Shown one piece after another: positions 16,768 through 24,753 of a stretch of 64,000 bases of DNA. The DNA is taken from positions 62,001 through 126,000 of the forward strand of contig NZ_NOYI01000020.1 in NCBI RefSeq assembly GCF_002258785.1, read 5' to 3'. Position 1 is the first letter of the stretch. Every line of letters starts with the position of its first letter. The position numbers were made by a program, and so were the translations under genes. This DNA is from Rhodococcus sp. 06-235-1A (GTDB taxonomy: Bacteria; Actinomycetota; Actinomycetes; Mycobacteriales; Mycobacteriaceae). The notes beneath the pieces are model-generated. The model was not told where the DNA came from. It made no database searches and was given only the letters and a program-made list of their open reading frames with translations.

Positions 16768-18287
16768 GCGAGTTCGATGTGCGCGAAGGTGTACTCGACG
16801 CCGTGATCGTCGGTGCGGGCTTCGCCGGAATCGGTACTGCTATCCGCCTGCGCAACAGTGGGATCGAGAACTTCGTCATCCTCGAACGCGGCAGCGCGGT
16901 CGGCGGAACCTGGCGCGACAACACCTATCCGGGCGCAGCCTGCGACATACCGTCCAGGTTGTATTCATACAGTTTTGCTCCCAATCCGAACTGGTCGCAC
17001 ACGTACTCCGGTAGCGGTGAGATACTCGACTACATCCACACGATGGTGGGCGAGTTCGACATAGAATCTCGTATTCGATTCGGACACAACGTAGTCGACA
17101 TCATCTGGAACGAGGCGGCCGGGCATTGGCACCTGAGCATCGACGGGCACGCCGATGTTCGGGCGCGCACGGTGGTGATGGCGTCGGGGCCGCTCGCCAA
17201 TGCCAGCCTGCCGAACATTCGCGGCATCGACACCTACGAGGGGCACAAGATCCACAGTGCTCGGTGGGATCACGACTACGACTTCGAGGGTAAGAAGATC
17301 GCCGTCGTCGGGACCGGGGCGAGCGCTGTGCAGATCGTTCCCGAACTGGTGAAGATTGCCGATACGGTCAAGGTCTTCCAACGTACCCCGGGTTGGACGC
17401 TGCCCCGAGTCAATCGAAAGACGCAGGCCGGCACCAAGCGTCGTTATGCGCGGTACCCGCAGACGCAGACCCTGGCTCGTTCGCTGTGGTTCTGGGGTCA
17501 TGAGTCCGTTGCCCTCGGCGTCGTGTGGAAGACCCCGTTGACGCGCATCGTCGAACTGGTCGGTCGCGCCCATCTGCGTTCTCAGGTTCGTGATCCGTGG
17601 CTGCGGCGACAGCTGACACCCCGGTTCCGGGCCGGCTGCAAACGACTGTTGATGACCAGTGACTACTACCCGGCACTGCAGAAGCCGAACTGCACGTTGG
17701 TGACCTGGCCGATTGCGACGCTCTCGCCCAAGGGCATTCGAACCGTGGAAGGCATCGAGCATCAGTTCGACGCCATCGTGTTCGCGACCGGGTTCGACGT
17801 GTCCAACACCGGGACCCCCATTCCGATCACCGGGCGCGACAGCCGCGTACTGGCCGACGAATGGAGCGCAGGGGCCAAGGCGTACAAGAGTATTGCGGTA
17901 TCGGGTTACCCGAACATGTACTTCACCTTCGGTCCCAACTCCGGCCCGGGACACAGCTCGGCGCTGGTGTACATGGAGGCTCAGATCGACTACATCGTCG
18001 AGGCGATCTCCCTGGTGCTCGAGGGAAATCTGCACAGCGCCGATGTGCGGCAGGACGTCCAGGATGCGTACAACGAGGAGATGCAGCGCAAACTGGCCAA
18101 GACGACCTGGAATTCCGGTTGCAGCAGTTGGTATCTCACCGAGGACGGCTTCAACGCCACCATGTTCCCCGGGTTCGCCACCCAGTACGTCAACCAACTC
18201 AGAGGTGTCGAACAGGGCGACTTCACCATGGTTCCGCTCCGCGTCGACCTGCCGCGGGAACAGGCACGGGCCGTCGCCCACTCCTGA
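16764..18287 (+). CDS. Flavin-containing Baeyer-Villiger monooxygenase
   Basis: A 507-residue class B flavin monooxygenase, second of the window. FAD motif IVGAGFAGIGTAIRL (about residue 15), GGTWRDNTYPGAACD as in cyclohexanone-type enzymes, NADPH motif VVGTGASAVQIVPEL, and YMEAQIDYI/NCxSWY elements near the C-terminus. The central fingerprint is the variant YEGHKIHSARWDHD, where the usual FxGxxxHxxxWP/D is kept as G-x3-H-x3-W-D. The ATG at 16764 overlaps the diiron gene stop (ATGA). Only 508 codons from here to the stop are real; an upstream open frame is antisense-like read-through. The sequence class differs from EthA, so the two monooxygenases probably act on different ketones. Confidence 0.92.
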   Translation: MSEFDVREGVLDAVIVGAGFAGIGTAIRLRNSGIENFVILERGSAVGGTWRDNTYPGAACDIPSRLYSYSFAPNPNWSHTYSGSGEILDYIHTMVGEFDIESRIRFGHNVVDIIWNEAAGHWHLSIDGHADVRARTVVMASGPLANASLPNIRGIDTYEGHKIHSARWDHDYDFEGKKIAVVGTGASAVQIVPELVKIADTVKVFQRTPGWTLPRVNRKTQAGTKRRYARYPQTQTLARSLWFWGHESVALGVVWKTPLTRIVELVGRAHLRSQVRDPWLRRQLTPRFRAGCKRLLMTSDYYPALQKPNCTLVTWPIATLSPKGIRTVEGIEHQFDAIVFATGFDVSNTGTPIPITGRDSRVLADEWSAGAKAYKSIAVSGYPNMYFTFGPNSGPGHSSALVYMEAQIDYIVEAISLVLEGNLHSADVRQDVQDAYNEEMQRKLAKTTWNSGCSSWYLTEDGFNATMFPGFATQYVNQLRGVEQGDFTMVPLRVDLPREQARAVAHS

Positions 18288-18303
18288 ACACCGAAGAAGC
18301 GAC

Positions 18304-19131
18304 ATGGCATCTCCCGAGATGACGTTCGGGTCCGCCATCCGCCGCGTGGTCGACGTATATCCTGTGGTTCGACGCGCGGCGGAGGTAGGGAGCTCGGTGG
18401 AATATCGAATCGACGACTTGGCTCGAGAGGCCAAGACGACCACTCGCAACGTGCGGGCGTACCAGGAGCGTGGACTACTGCCGCCGCCCACGCTCCGAGG
18501 ACGAGTCGGTATCTACGGTGACGATCACCTGACGCGGTTGAAGGTGATCGACTCGCTGCTCCAGCGGGGTTTCACCTCGGCGCACATTGCCGATTTTCTC
18601 GCTGGCTGGGAGCAGGGCAAGGACCTGGAAGAGATCCTGGGCCTGCAGGAAATCGTGACTCGCAAGTGGTCCTCGGCCGAGACCACGATCATTCCTGTCG
18701 AACTGATTGCGCAGTTTCTCGGTGAGGACAACGACGACATCGTTGCGAGACTGATCGACGCGAAACTGATCAGGATCGACGGGGATCAGGCCGAGATCCT
18801 CGACCCCACTCTCCTCGAGGTGTTCGTCGATCTGAGCCAGTACGGCTTCACCCTCGAACAGCTGCTCGACCAGCACGAGCGGACCGCGTCGAAGATGAAC
18901 GCCATCGCGGAGTCGATGGTGGGGAGTGTGACCGACCATCTGGCCGCGAGACATGGTCCGGGTTGGCTTCCCAAGTCGGGGGAGGTGGCCGAGACGACCG
19001 AGATGTTCGAGAAGATGCGCAGCCTGGCGATGAAATCTGCGCAGGCAGAGCTGGCTCGCGCACTCGATCGCGTCCAGGAACAGGCATTGAGCGACTATCT
19101 GTCGCAGACGCTGTCCAGGCAGAACGAATGA
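18304..19131 (+). CDS. MerR-family transcriptional regulator
   Basis: A 275-residue regulator with the winged helix-turn-helix YRIDDLAREAKTTTRNVRAYQERGLLPPP at about residues 34-62, RVGIYGDDHLTRLKVI as wing, and a long helical C-terminal domain of about 190 residues without the Cys or His clusters of metal sensors. A ligand-binding or dimerising role for the C-terminus is likely. It starts 16 bp after the monooxygenase gene and ends the operon, so it probably controls it. Starts at 18319 or later are possible because no clear ribosome site precedes 18304. Confidence 0.85.
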   Translation: MASPEMTFGSAIRRVVDVYPVVRRAAEVGSSVEYRIDDLAREAKTTTRNVRAYQERGLLPPPTLRGRVGIYGDDHLTRLKVIDSLLQRGFTSAHIADFLAGWEQGKDLEEILGLQEIVTRKWSSAETTIIPVELIAQFLGEDNDDIVARLIDAKLIRIDGDQAEILDPTLLEVFVDLSQYGFTLEQLLDQHERTASKMNAIAESMVGSVTDHLAARHGPGWLPKSGEVAETTEMFEKMRSLAMKSAQAELARALDRVQEQALSDYLSQTLSRQNE

Positions 19132-19210
19132 CTGCGGTTTGAAGACTGCGACAATCGGACATACGTAACTCTCGACAGCCGAACGGCGGCTGACCGCCTA
19201 AGGGGGCACC

Positions 19211-19417
19211 ATGAGGTTCGTAACGTTGATCGTTCTCGTCTGGCTGATCATCGGCGCATTCGCGTCGTACCAGCGTGGAGATTTCGAGAGCGCACCCGAC
19301 AACTGCGCTGGCGCGGGCACGATCGCCCTGACCGTCGTAGCGGGACCGCTCAACTACTTCGGCATCAACCCCGAGGTCACCGATTGCAACGTGACCGTCC
19401 CGCAGCCGAGTGAGTGA
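19211..19417 (+). CDS. Small membrane/secreted protein, 68 residues
   Basis: ATG after AAGGGGG. One N-terminal helix (FVTLIVLVWLIIGAFASY), then a short extracytoplasmic part with two Cys (DNCAGAG and TDCNV) separated by 30 residues and a second mildly hydrophobic stretch (TIALTVVAGPLNYFG). Similar short proteins are common in rhodococci; no function is recognised. It has its own ribosome site and lies 50 bp before the DUF218 gene. Confidence 0.7.
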   Translation: MRFVTLIVLVWLIIGAFASYQRGDFESAPDNCAGAGTIALTVVAGPLNYFGINPEVTDCNVTVPQPSE

Positions 19418-19467
19418 TTCGAGTCTCTGACCGCGCGTACACGGAACACCTTCCCTAACCTGGTGAG

Positions 19468-20043
19468 GTGTTCCGTGGACGCTTGTTGCTGCTTCTCGCC
19501 TTCGCGATCCCGGTTGTATTGGTGTCGCTGGTGGGCGTCGGTGGATACATCGCGTTCACCAAAGCCCGCGTCGATCCGCTGACCACCGCCGATGCCATCG
19601 TGGTACTTGGCGGCGAGCACGACGGCCGCGAGGCCTACGGCATCTCTCTTGCCGAGCAAGGACTCGCGAAGACGGTGGTGCTCTCCGATCCCTACGGATC
19701 CAGCGACCCCACCATGAAGAAGTACTGCGCGGCTTCCACGTCGCAGTTCGAGGTGCTGTGTATTCCGCCGTCGCCGTCGACCACACGCGGTGAGGCGATG
19801 TTCACCGAGGACCTCGCGCGCGAGCGCGGGTGGAACCATGTCATCGTCGTCACGTGGCGTTACCACCTACCCCGCGCCCGATACATATTCGATCAGTGTT
19901 TCGACGGCACCGTCACGATGCGTCCGACGCCACGTGCCTACGACTTCTCCCTCGTCGAATGGGAATTCACTTACCTCTACCAAATCGCCGGGTTCGCCAA
20001 GGCGAGCGTGCAGGGGCCGTGCGAGAACTCGGCGAACGACTGA
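19468..20043 (+). CDS. DUF218 / YdcF-ElyC-type membrane protein
   Basis: A 191-residue protein with an N-terminal membrane anchor (LLLLLAFAIPVVLVSLVGVGGYI) and a DUF218 domain outside the membrane: ADAIVVLGG near residue 40, then EAYGISLAEQGLAKTVVLSDP, TTRGEAMFTEDLARERGW and VTWRYHLPRARYIFDQCF. ElyC and SanA relatives act in envelope integrity; the enzymatic reaction is not settled. The GTG at 19468 has no Shine-Dalgarno but lies exactly 6 nt after TAACCT, so the message is probably leaderless. Confidence 0.83.
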   Translation: MFRGRLLLLLAFAIPVVLVSLVGVGGYIAFTKARVDPLTTADAIVVLGGEHDGREAYGISLAEQGLAKTVVLSDPYGSSDPTMKKYCAASTSQFEVLCIPPSPSTTRGEAMFTEDLARERGWNHVIVVTWRYHLPRARYIFDQCFDGTVTMRPTPRAYDFSLVEWEFTYLYQIAGFAKASVQGPCENSAND

Positions 20044-20053
20044 CTCGAGCGGA

Positions 20054-20419
20054 TCAGGCAACCTTGTAGTACAGCGTGATACCGGACTTCCATGCCAGGA
20101 TTCCGAACATCACCGCAGCGATACCTCCAACCGAATTGGCGGCGAAGAATGTTGTAGCGCTGCGGTACTGCTTCGTGCGAGCGAGCTGGAGCGTGAGCAG
20201 TGCAACCGCCGCCATCGGGGCCACCGACGCCAGGAAACCGATGCCCACCAGCGATCGGAGAGCGTCCGGTGGATCGATTGCGAACACCAGTCCCAGCGCT
20301 GCACAGGCCGTCAGATTGAGGGCGGACAACCGTCGCCGAGACCTGATCGCGAACGTGAACACGAATTGCGTGAGCGCCGCCGCCCCGCCTCCCGCTGCCA
20401 CCAAGGCGATCGTCGTCAT
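20054..20419 (-). CDS. crcB: CrcB-like fluoride channel subunit, second and divergent
   Basis: A 121-residue four-helix membrane protein, ATG overlapping the stop of the first crcB gene. It keeps the CrcB layout (GGGAAALTQFVFTFAIRSRR, LNLTACAALGLVF, a third and fourth helix) but the family motif G-G-x-T-T-F-S in helix 3 is replaced by FLASVAPMAAVALLTLQLA. Gram-positive bacteria often need two different Fluc subunits for an antiparallel heterodimer, and this is probably the degenerate partner. Fluoride export is inferred from the pair. Confidence 0.75.
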   Translation of the reverse strand: MTTIALVAAGGGAAALTQFVFTFAIRSRRRLSALNLTACAALGLVFAIDPPDALRSLVGIGFLASVAPMAAVALLTLQLARTKQYRSATTFFAANSVGGIAAVMFGILAWKSGITLYYKVA

Positions 20420-20814
20420 GGAGTGGTCCTGGGTCGGGTGATCGCTACTCCGAGGGCCATCGCGATCAATGCCAGTACCGGCGTTCCCAGCAGATAGACC
20501 ACCGAATTCCATGCGCCGCGGTGCGTCACCGCCTGGAAGGCATACAGGCTGAAAGTGGTGAAACCGCAGGCCAGCCCGAACAGTCCGGCGCGGGGGACCG
20601 GTGTGGGTCGTCCCCACAGGTAGCCGAGGGCAGCGCCGACGACGAAGCAGCCGAACACGTTGACGCCGAACGTGCTCATCAACAGCCACCTCGGCGTTGC
20701 GCGCCATGTCCAGATCTCGTACCGCATCGCCGCACCCACCGCGCCGCCGACGGTGACCGCGGCGTACTCGCCGACCGAACGACGACGGTCCGCTCCCTGC
20801 AGTCCCTCGATCAC
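20416..20814 (-). CDS. crcB: CrcB fluoride channel subunit
   Basis: A 132-residue Fluc/CrcB protein: GGAVGAAMRYE in helix 1, VNVFGCFVVG in helix 2 (Asn kept) and GLACGFTTFSLYAFQ in helix 3 with the TTFS track whose Phe lines the pore. Four membrane helices, length usual. It lies upstream of and overlaps the second crcB-like gene, giving a two-subunit channel that releases cytoplasmic fluoride. No fluoride riboswitch was seen in the 80 bp before the gene. Confidence 0.9.
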   Translation of the reverse strand: MIEGLQGADRRRSVGEYAAVTVGGAVGAAMRYEIWTWRATPRWLLMSTFGVNVFGCFVVGAALGYLWGRPTPVPRAGLFGLACGFTTFSLYAFQAVTHRGAWNSVVYLLGTPVLALIAMALGVAITRPRTTP

Positions 20815-20882
20815 CGAAGCGAGCCTAATGGGAGTGGGGCAACTCGGCCGATCGTAGGAAAGTCGGCGGGGGTGGACCAGGG

Positions 20883-20897
20883 TAAAGTCGCCGTGTG
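20883..20897 (+). promoter_or_regulatory. -10 element and leaderless start of the STAS gene
   Basis: TAAAGT (20883-20888) is followed after exactly 6 nt by the GTG start, so transcription should begin at or within a base of the start codon. The same geometry appears at 13963, 19468, 21783, 27142 and 54809. Confidence 0.5.
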
Positions 20898-21275
20898 ACT
20901 TCGGACGATACGGGCCTGGGGCCTCAGCACTTCGATGTGATTGTGGAATGGCGTGATCAGGATGTGGTGTTGGCCGTGTCCGGTGAACTGGATCTGGTGA
21001 CTGCTCCCGACTTGTCCGAGTCGGTTGCTCTCGTACTGGAGAAATCGCCGACGGCCGTGGTGATCGATCTCAGTGATGTGGGATTCCTCGCTTCGGCCGG
21101 CATGTCGTTGTTGGCGTCCACCCATCAGCAACTCGGCAGCGAGGCGGGGTTTGCGGTGGTCGCGGACGGTCCCGCCACCGGGCGGCCACTGACTCTGGTC
21201 GGTCTGGACGGCGTGTTCGGCATCTATGCAACGGTCGACGAAGCATTCGTTGCACTTCGTAAGGGTAGATCCTGA
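20895..21275 (+). CDS. Anti-sigma factor antagonist (STAS domain)
   Basis: A 126-residue STAS-domain protein of the SpoIIAA/RsbV class: VVLAVSGELDLVTAP at about residue 24 and the phosphorylation region VIDLSDVGFLASAGMSLL, with Ser in the S-A-G-M context. When unphosphorylated such proteins bind an RsbW-like kinase and free a sigma factor. The kinase-like gene follows 21 bp downstream. No PP2C phosphatase or sigma gene is adjacent. The GTG start appears leaderless. Confidence 0.88.
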   Translation: MTSDDTGLGPQHFDVIVEWRDQDVVLAVSGELDLVTAPDLSESVALVLEKSPTAVVIDLSDVGFLASAGMSLLASTHQQLGSEAGFAVVADGPATGRPLTLVGLDGVFGIYATVDEAFVALRKGRS

Positions 21276-21296
21276 ACTTTTGGGTAGACGGGATTC

Positions 21297-21761
21297 ATGA
21301 TGGCGACACTTTCCGGAGGTGACGACTCACGTACCGACAGTTCGATCTCGACGGCAGGCGCGCGAATGGAAGAACTGCTGTTCACGGGCGAGCCTGCCGA
21401 TGCGGATCGAGCGTCGGAGCTTCGTCGTGAGCTCGGTGAGTGGTTGGACGGCATAGGCATCGACTCGGACCGCGCGTACGACGTGGTGTTGGCGACATAC
21501 GAGGCGATCGCGAACAGTGTCGAGCACGCGTACCGAGACCGCACGGATCGTGGGACTCTCGACATTCGGGTCGTGTGCGCTCCGCAGGGTCGGATCGAGG
21601 TCGAAGTGATCGATCGCGGGGATTGGGCGTCGCACAACTCCGACCCCAATCGGGGACGTGGCGTTCCGCTGATGCGGGCGCTGGCCGACAGCGCCGCCGT
21701 GACCTCCGATCAGGACGGCACCACGGTGCACATGATCTGGGATGCGGTCCGCAGTTCCTGA
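21297..21761 (+). CDS. RsbW-like anti-sigma factor / serine kinase (HATPase)
   Basis: A 154-residue GHKL-fold ATPase: N-box YEAIANSVEHAY (about residue 68), G1 region VIDRGDW and G2 region GRGVPLMRAL. The first 24 residues are extra and Ser/Asp/Thr-rich. It should phosphorylate the STAS antagonist encoded just upstream and bind a sigma factor of the SigF/SigB type located elsewhere. ATG starts at 21297, 21300 and 21366 are all possible. Confidence 0.88.
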   Translation: MMATLSGGDDSRTDSSISTAGARMEELLFTGEPADADRASELRRELGEWLDGIGIDSDRAYDVVLATYEAIANSVEHAYRDRTDRGTLDIRVVCAPQGRIEVEVIDRGDWASHNSDPNRGRGVPLMRALADSAAVTSDQDGTTVHMIWDAVRSS

Positions 21762-21782
21762 TCGGTCCGGCACACTGGTTAC

Positions 21783-23564
21783 ATGGTCGACCTGCAGATC
21801 GCTACCGCCGAGAAGAAGAAGATAACTCTCCCCAACCTCCGTGTGCTGTGGCACTTCGTTCGCCCGCATCGGCGCACCCTTCTGCTCGGTATGGCTCTCG
21901 GACTTGTCGGCACCGGTGCTGCTCTGGCCACCCCGATGGTCGCCAAGGGGGTTCTCGACGGCCTCGGTACAGACGCCTCGCTGATCGCACCGATCGCGCT
22001 GCTGGTGGGTCTGCTCGTCGTGGGTTCTGTGGTGCTGTATCTGCAGTGGATCGTCCTGGGGGTCCTGGCCGAACGAATCGTTCTGGACGCCCGCAAATCC
22101 ATCGTGCGCAAGTATTTCGGTTCCACGGTCGGCAGCCTCGGGACGCGACCGACGGGCGAGCTCGTCACCAGAGTCACCTCCGACACCGTGCTTCTGCGAG
22201 AAGCCGCGTCGAATGCACTGGTGGCCATAGTGAACAGCGTGGTGGGCCTGGTGGGCGCGTTGATTCTGATGGCAGTGCTCGACCTGGTGCTGCTCGGTGC
22301 GATCGCGTCGGCCATCATCGCGATCGCCGTGCTGTTCGCGCGCCTCATGCCGCCGATTGCCGTGGCGCAGCGCCAGTCCCAGGAAGCAGTGGGTCGACTG
22401 GGCGGGATTCTCGACGGTACGTTGCGCGCCATCCGTACCGTCAAGTCGAGTAGGGCCGAGACGCGCGAATCGGAGCGGGTGATCTCCGAGGCGCGTACCT
22501 CTGCTCAGCACAGTGTGCGCGCGGTGAAGATCTCGGCATTGGCGTGGACCTTCGCCGGCGGCGGGGTGCAGTTGGCGATCATCGGGATACTCGGGCTCGG
22601 CGGCTATCGAGTGAGCACCGGAGCGCTGGCGGTGTCGAGTCTGATCGCGTTCCTGCTCTACGCCTTTCAGGTGATGGGACCGGTCCAGACTCTGGCGACC
22701 AACATCACCGCACTGCAGGCAGGCATGGCTGCAGCGGCCCGGATCCGCCAGATCGACGACCTGGTCACCGAAGTGGGCGACGAGGGCGCGATGCCCTCGG
22801 TGCGAACCGAAGAGGTCGCTCCCGCTCTCGAATTCCGAAGCGTCACAGCCCGATACGCACCCGGTCGAGAGCCCGCCGTGCGTGGTATCGATCTCGAGGT
22901 ACCGGCACGCGGGCACACGGCGATCGTGGGTCCGTCCGGTGCAGGCAAGACGAGCGTGTTCTCGTTGATCCTGCGTTTCCTGACGCCCGAGAGCGGAGAG
23001 ATCCGTCTCGGTGGCACTCCGTACGACAGCCTGACCATCGACGAGGTGAGAGCCCGGTTGTCCTACGTGGAGCAGGAGACACCGGTGATCCCCGGCTCGA
23101 TCCGGGAGAACCTGCTGTTCAGTCACCCGGAGGCCAGCGAGTCCGACATCTGGGCGGCACTCGAATCGGTGCATCTGGACTCGGCCATCCGCGCGCTTGA
23201 CGACGGATTGGACACGGACCTGATCGGTTCCACTGTCTCCGGCGGACAGCGTCAACGAATTGCGTTGGCGCGAGCCATCGTTCGGCGACCCGAAATACTC
23301 CTGCTCGACGAGGCGACGGCCCAGGTCGACGGGCGTACCGAGGCCGCCATTCACGAGGTGATCAGAGACATCGCGTCCGAGTCTGCTGTCGTCACCATCG
23401 CGCACCGGTTGTCCACTGTGCTCGATGCCGACACGATCCTCGTGATGGAGGACGGAGTGGTCCGCGCGCGGGGTACCCACGAAGAGCTCATGAACACCGA
23501 CTCCTTGTACCGAGAACTCGTGGCCGCCTTGCGAATCGGCGACACCACCGCAATGCCTGCATAG
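21783..23564 (+). CDS. ABC exporter half-transporter (membrane + ATPase)
   Basis: A 593-residue half-transporter with an N-terminal six-helix membrane domain (residues about 30-310) and a C-terminal ATPase: Walker A GPSGAGKTSVF (about residue 385), Q-loop YVEQETP, signature VSGGQRQRIALARA, Walker B ILLLDEAT, switch His in IAHRLS. It should work as a homodimer exporting drugs, lipids or peptides; the substrate is unknown. The ATG lies 6 nt after a -10-like CACACT, so it may have its own leaderless promoter despite being only 21 bp behind the anti-sigma gene. Confidence 0.92.
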   Translation: MVDLQIATAEKKKITLPNLRVLWHFVRPHRRTLLLGMALGLVGTGAALATPMVAKGVLDGLGTDASLIAPIALLVGLLVVGSVVLYLQWIVLGVLAERIVLDARKSIVRKYFGSTVGSLGTRPTGELVTRVTSDTVLLREAASNALVAIVNSVVGLVGALILMAVLDLVLLGAIASAIIAIAVLFARLMPPIAVAQRQSQEAVGRLGGILDGTLRAIRTVKSSRAETRESERVISEARTSAQHSVRAVKISALAWTFAGGGVQLAIIGILGLGGYRVSTGALAVSSLIAFLLYAFQVMGPVQTLATNITALQAGMAAAARIRQIDDLVTEVGDEGAMPSVRTEEVAPALEFRSVTARYAPGREPAVRGIDLEVPARGHTAIVGPSGAGKTSVFSLILRFLTPESGEIRLGGTPYDSLTIDEVRARLSYVEQETPVIPGSIRENLLFSHPEASESDIWAALESVHLDSAIRALDDGLDTDLIGSTVSGGQRQRIALARAIVRRPEILLLDEATAQVDGRTEAAIHEVIRDIASESAVVTIAHRLSTVLDADTILVMEDGVVRARGTHEELMNTDSLYRELVAALRIGDTTAMPA

Positions 23565-23579
23565 AGCTCCGGCCAGTTC

Positions 23580-23954
23580 CTACCGTCCGGAGTCGGACTC
23601 CGTGGTGGTCGTGCTGTCCTCGTTCGAATCGTCCTCCGACGTGGTGGTCGTTCGGTCCGGTCGGGTGGTGCGGCGGGAGTTTCGCGTCGTGGTCTCGGAC
23701 CGGTCCGGAGTGGTCGTCGTGGGCCGAGCGGTAGTGGGCACCGCAACCTGCCAGGTGGGGGACGGCGGCACGATCACGATCGTCGAGCTCGGCGACGTCG
23801 CGACCGAGCTCAGGTCGTCCGACTTCAGCGCGGGCGGACGAACCGTCTGACTCGTGTCGTCGAACGCGCCACCCAGAGCGCCGATGGTGAGGCCGACGGC
23901 GATGGCCACTCCAGCGCTCGCCACAGCTGCCAACGCGATGACCTTGTCGCGCAT
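23580..23954 (-). CDS. Single-pass protein with Ser/Thr/Arg-rich external tail
   Basis: From the ATG at 23954 the protein has 124 residues: a membrane segment (VIALAAVASAGVAIAVGLTIGALGG), a mid-region SPTWQVAVPTTARPT and a low-complexity tail of Thr/Ser/Arg and then Asp/Ser/Glu. No domain is recognised. The tail may be glycosylated or span the wall. It converges on the ABC gene with 15 bp between stops. Confidence 0.6.
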   Translation of the reverse strand: MRDKVIALAAVASAGVAIAVGLTIGALGGAFDDTSQTVRPPALKSDDLSSVATSPSSTIVIVPPSPTWQVAVPTTARPTTTTPDRSETTTRNSRRTTRPDRTTTTSEDDSNEDSTTTTESDSGR

Positions 23955-24044
23955 GCACAGACCCTTACGCCGTGGCCGAACCCGGATGGTCGGCAATGAT
24001 GCGAGAACGTTACCTCAGCGAGCGAAGCGACGAGAGGTGGACGT

Positions 24045-24554
24045 TCACTGCGGCGACAACCGTAGAACTGTCGGTAGTGCCTCCGCTATCAGCTCCCCGG
24101 CGTGCTCGTATTCCGACTGCTCGCGCCGATACGGGTCACCGATGTCGAGCGTGTCGACATGATGTACCGCCCGTGCGTCGGCGAGGGAGGCAACGGAGTG
24201 TGCACCCGACGCAGCGGCCAGACCGGACGCCTCGAGCAGGGTGAACGTACGACGCATCTGCCGGGGCGAGATCGCGAGAACGGCATCGCGATGCGCTGCC
24301 GTCATCGTCAGGACCAGGTCGGCGTCGGCGGCGATGACCGGCGTGAGGCGTCGGGCAACAAAACCGTCGGGATCGCCGCCGAGCTGCGTCAGCACCAATG
24401 CGGCCGTCGGATCCATGCCATGACCGGTCAAACCCTGGGTTCCGGCGCTGCTCGCGGTCAACTCGAACCCGCCCTCGTGGGCGAATGCGGCAGCAAGCCG
24501 CTCGGCCGTAGGCGAGCGGCAGATGTTCCCCGTACAAACGAACAGAACGCGCAT
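24045..24554 (-). CDS. Low-molecular-weight protein tyrosine phosphatase
   Basis: A 169-residue LMW-PTP with the catalytic loop VCTGNICRSPTAER (C7-x5-R13, then Ser) right at the N-terminus and the general acid Asp in DIGDPYRREQSEY near the C-terminus. It removes phosphate from phosphotyrosine; relatives include mycobacterial PtpA and polysaccharide-cluster phosphatases that act on BY-kinases. No tyrosine kinase gene is seen in the window. The true start is the ATG at 24554; longer frames read through non-coding sequence. It is divergent from the Hsp70-like gene at 24754. Confidence 0.9.
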   Translation of the reverse strand: MRVLFVCTGNICRSPTAERLAAAFAHEGGFELTASSAGTQGLTGHGMDPTAALVLTQLGGDPDGFVARRLTPVIAADADLVLTMTAAHRDAVLAISPRQMRRTFTLLEASGLAAASGAHSVASLADARAVHHVDTLDIGDPYRREQSEYEHAGELIAEALPTVLRLSPQ

Positions 24555-24668
24555 GCCGAAACTGTAGTGGCGTGATCGGGTGCCCGATCGGGTCGTGCTC
24601 GAGGAGACTGCTCGAGTGGCCGGCATGGCTCGGTACGGCGACACTGTGGTGCGGTCGCAGGACGCGCT

Positions 24669-24674
24669 ACAGTG
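24669..24674 (+). promoter_or_regulatory. Probable -10 element of the Hsp70-like gene at 24754
   Basis: TACAGT fits the actinobacterial TANNNT -10 and lies about 75 bp before the ATG in the divergent region. Confidence 0.35.
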
Positions 24675-24753
24675 TGCCTTCGGGGGGATCGAGACTGGTT
24701 CGTGACATTCGGTCTCGGCGTGTGTTCGCGGGGAAGTCGACAAGAGGCGGGTA

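Noticed and set aside
20815..20894. Fluoride riboswitch before crcB
   Set aside because: The gap is only 80 bp and shows no pseudoknot-like motif; the divergent gene appears to start leaderless.
21327..23480. 717-codon minus-strand frame
   Set aside because: Antisense to the anti-sigma and ABC transporter genes, His/Arg/Asp-rich with no domain, typical of high-GC shadow frames.
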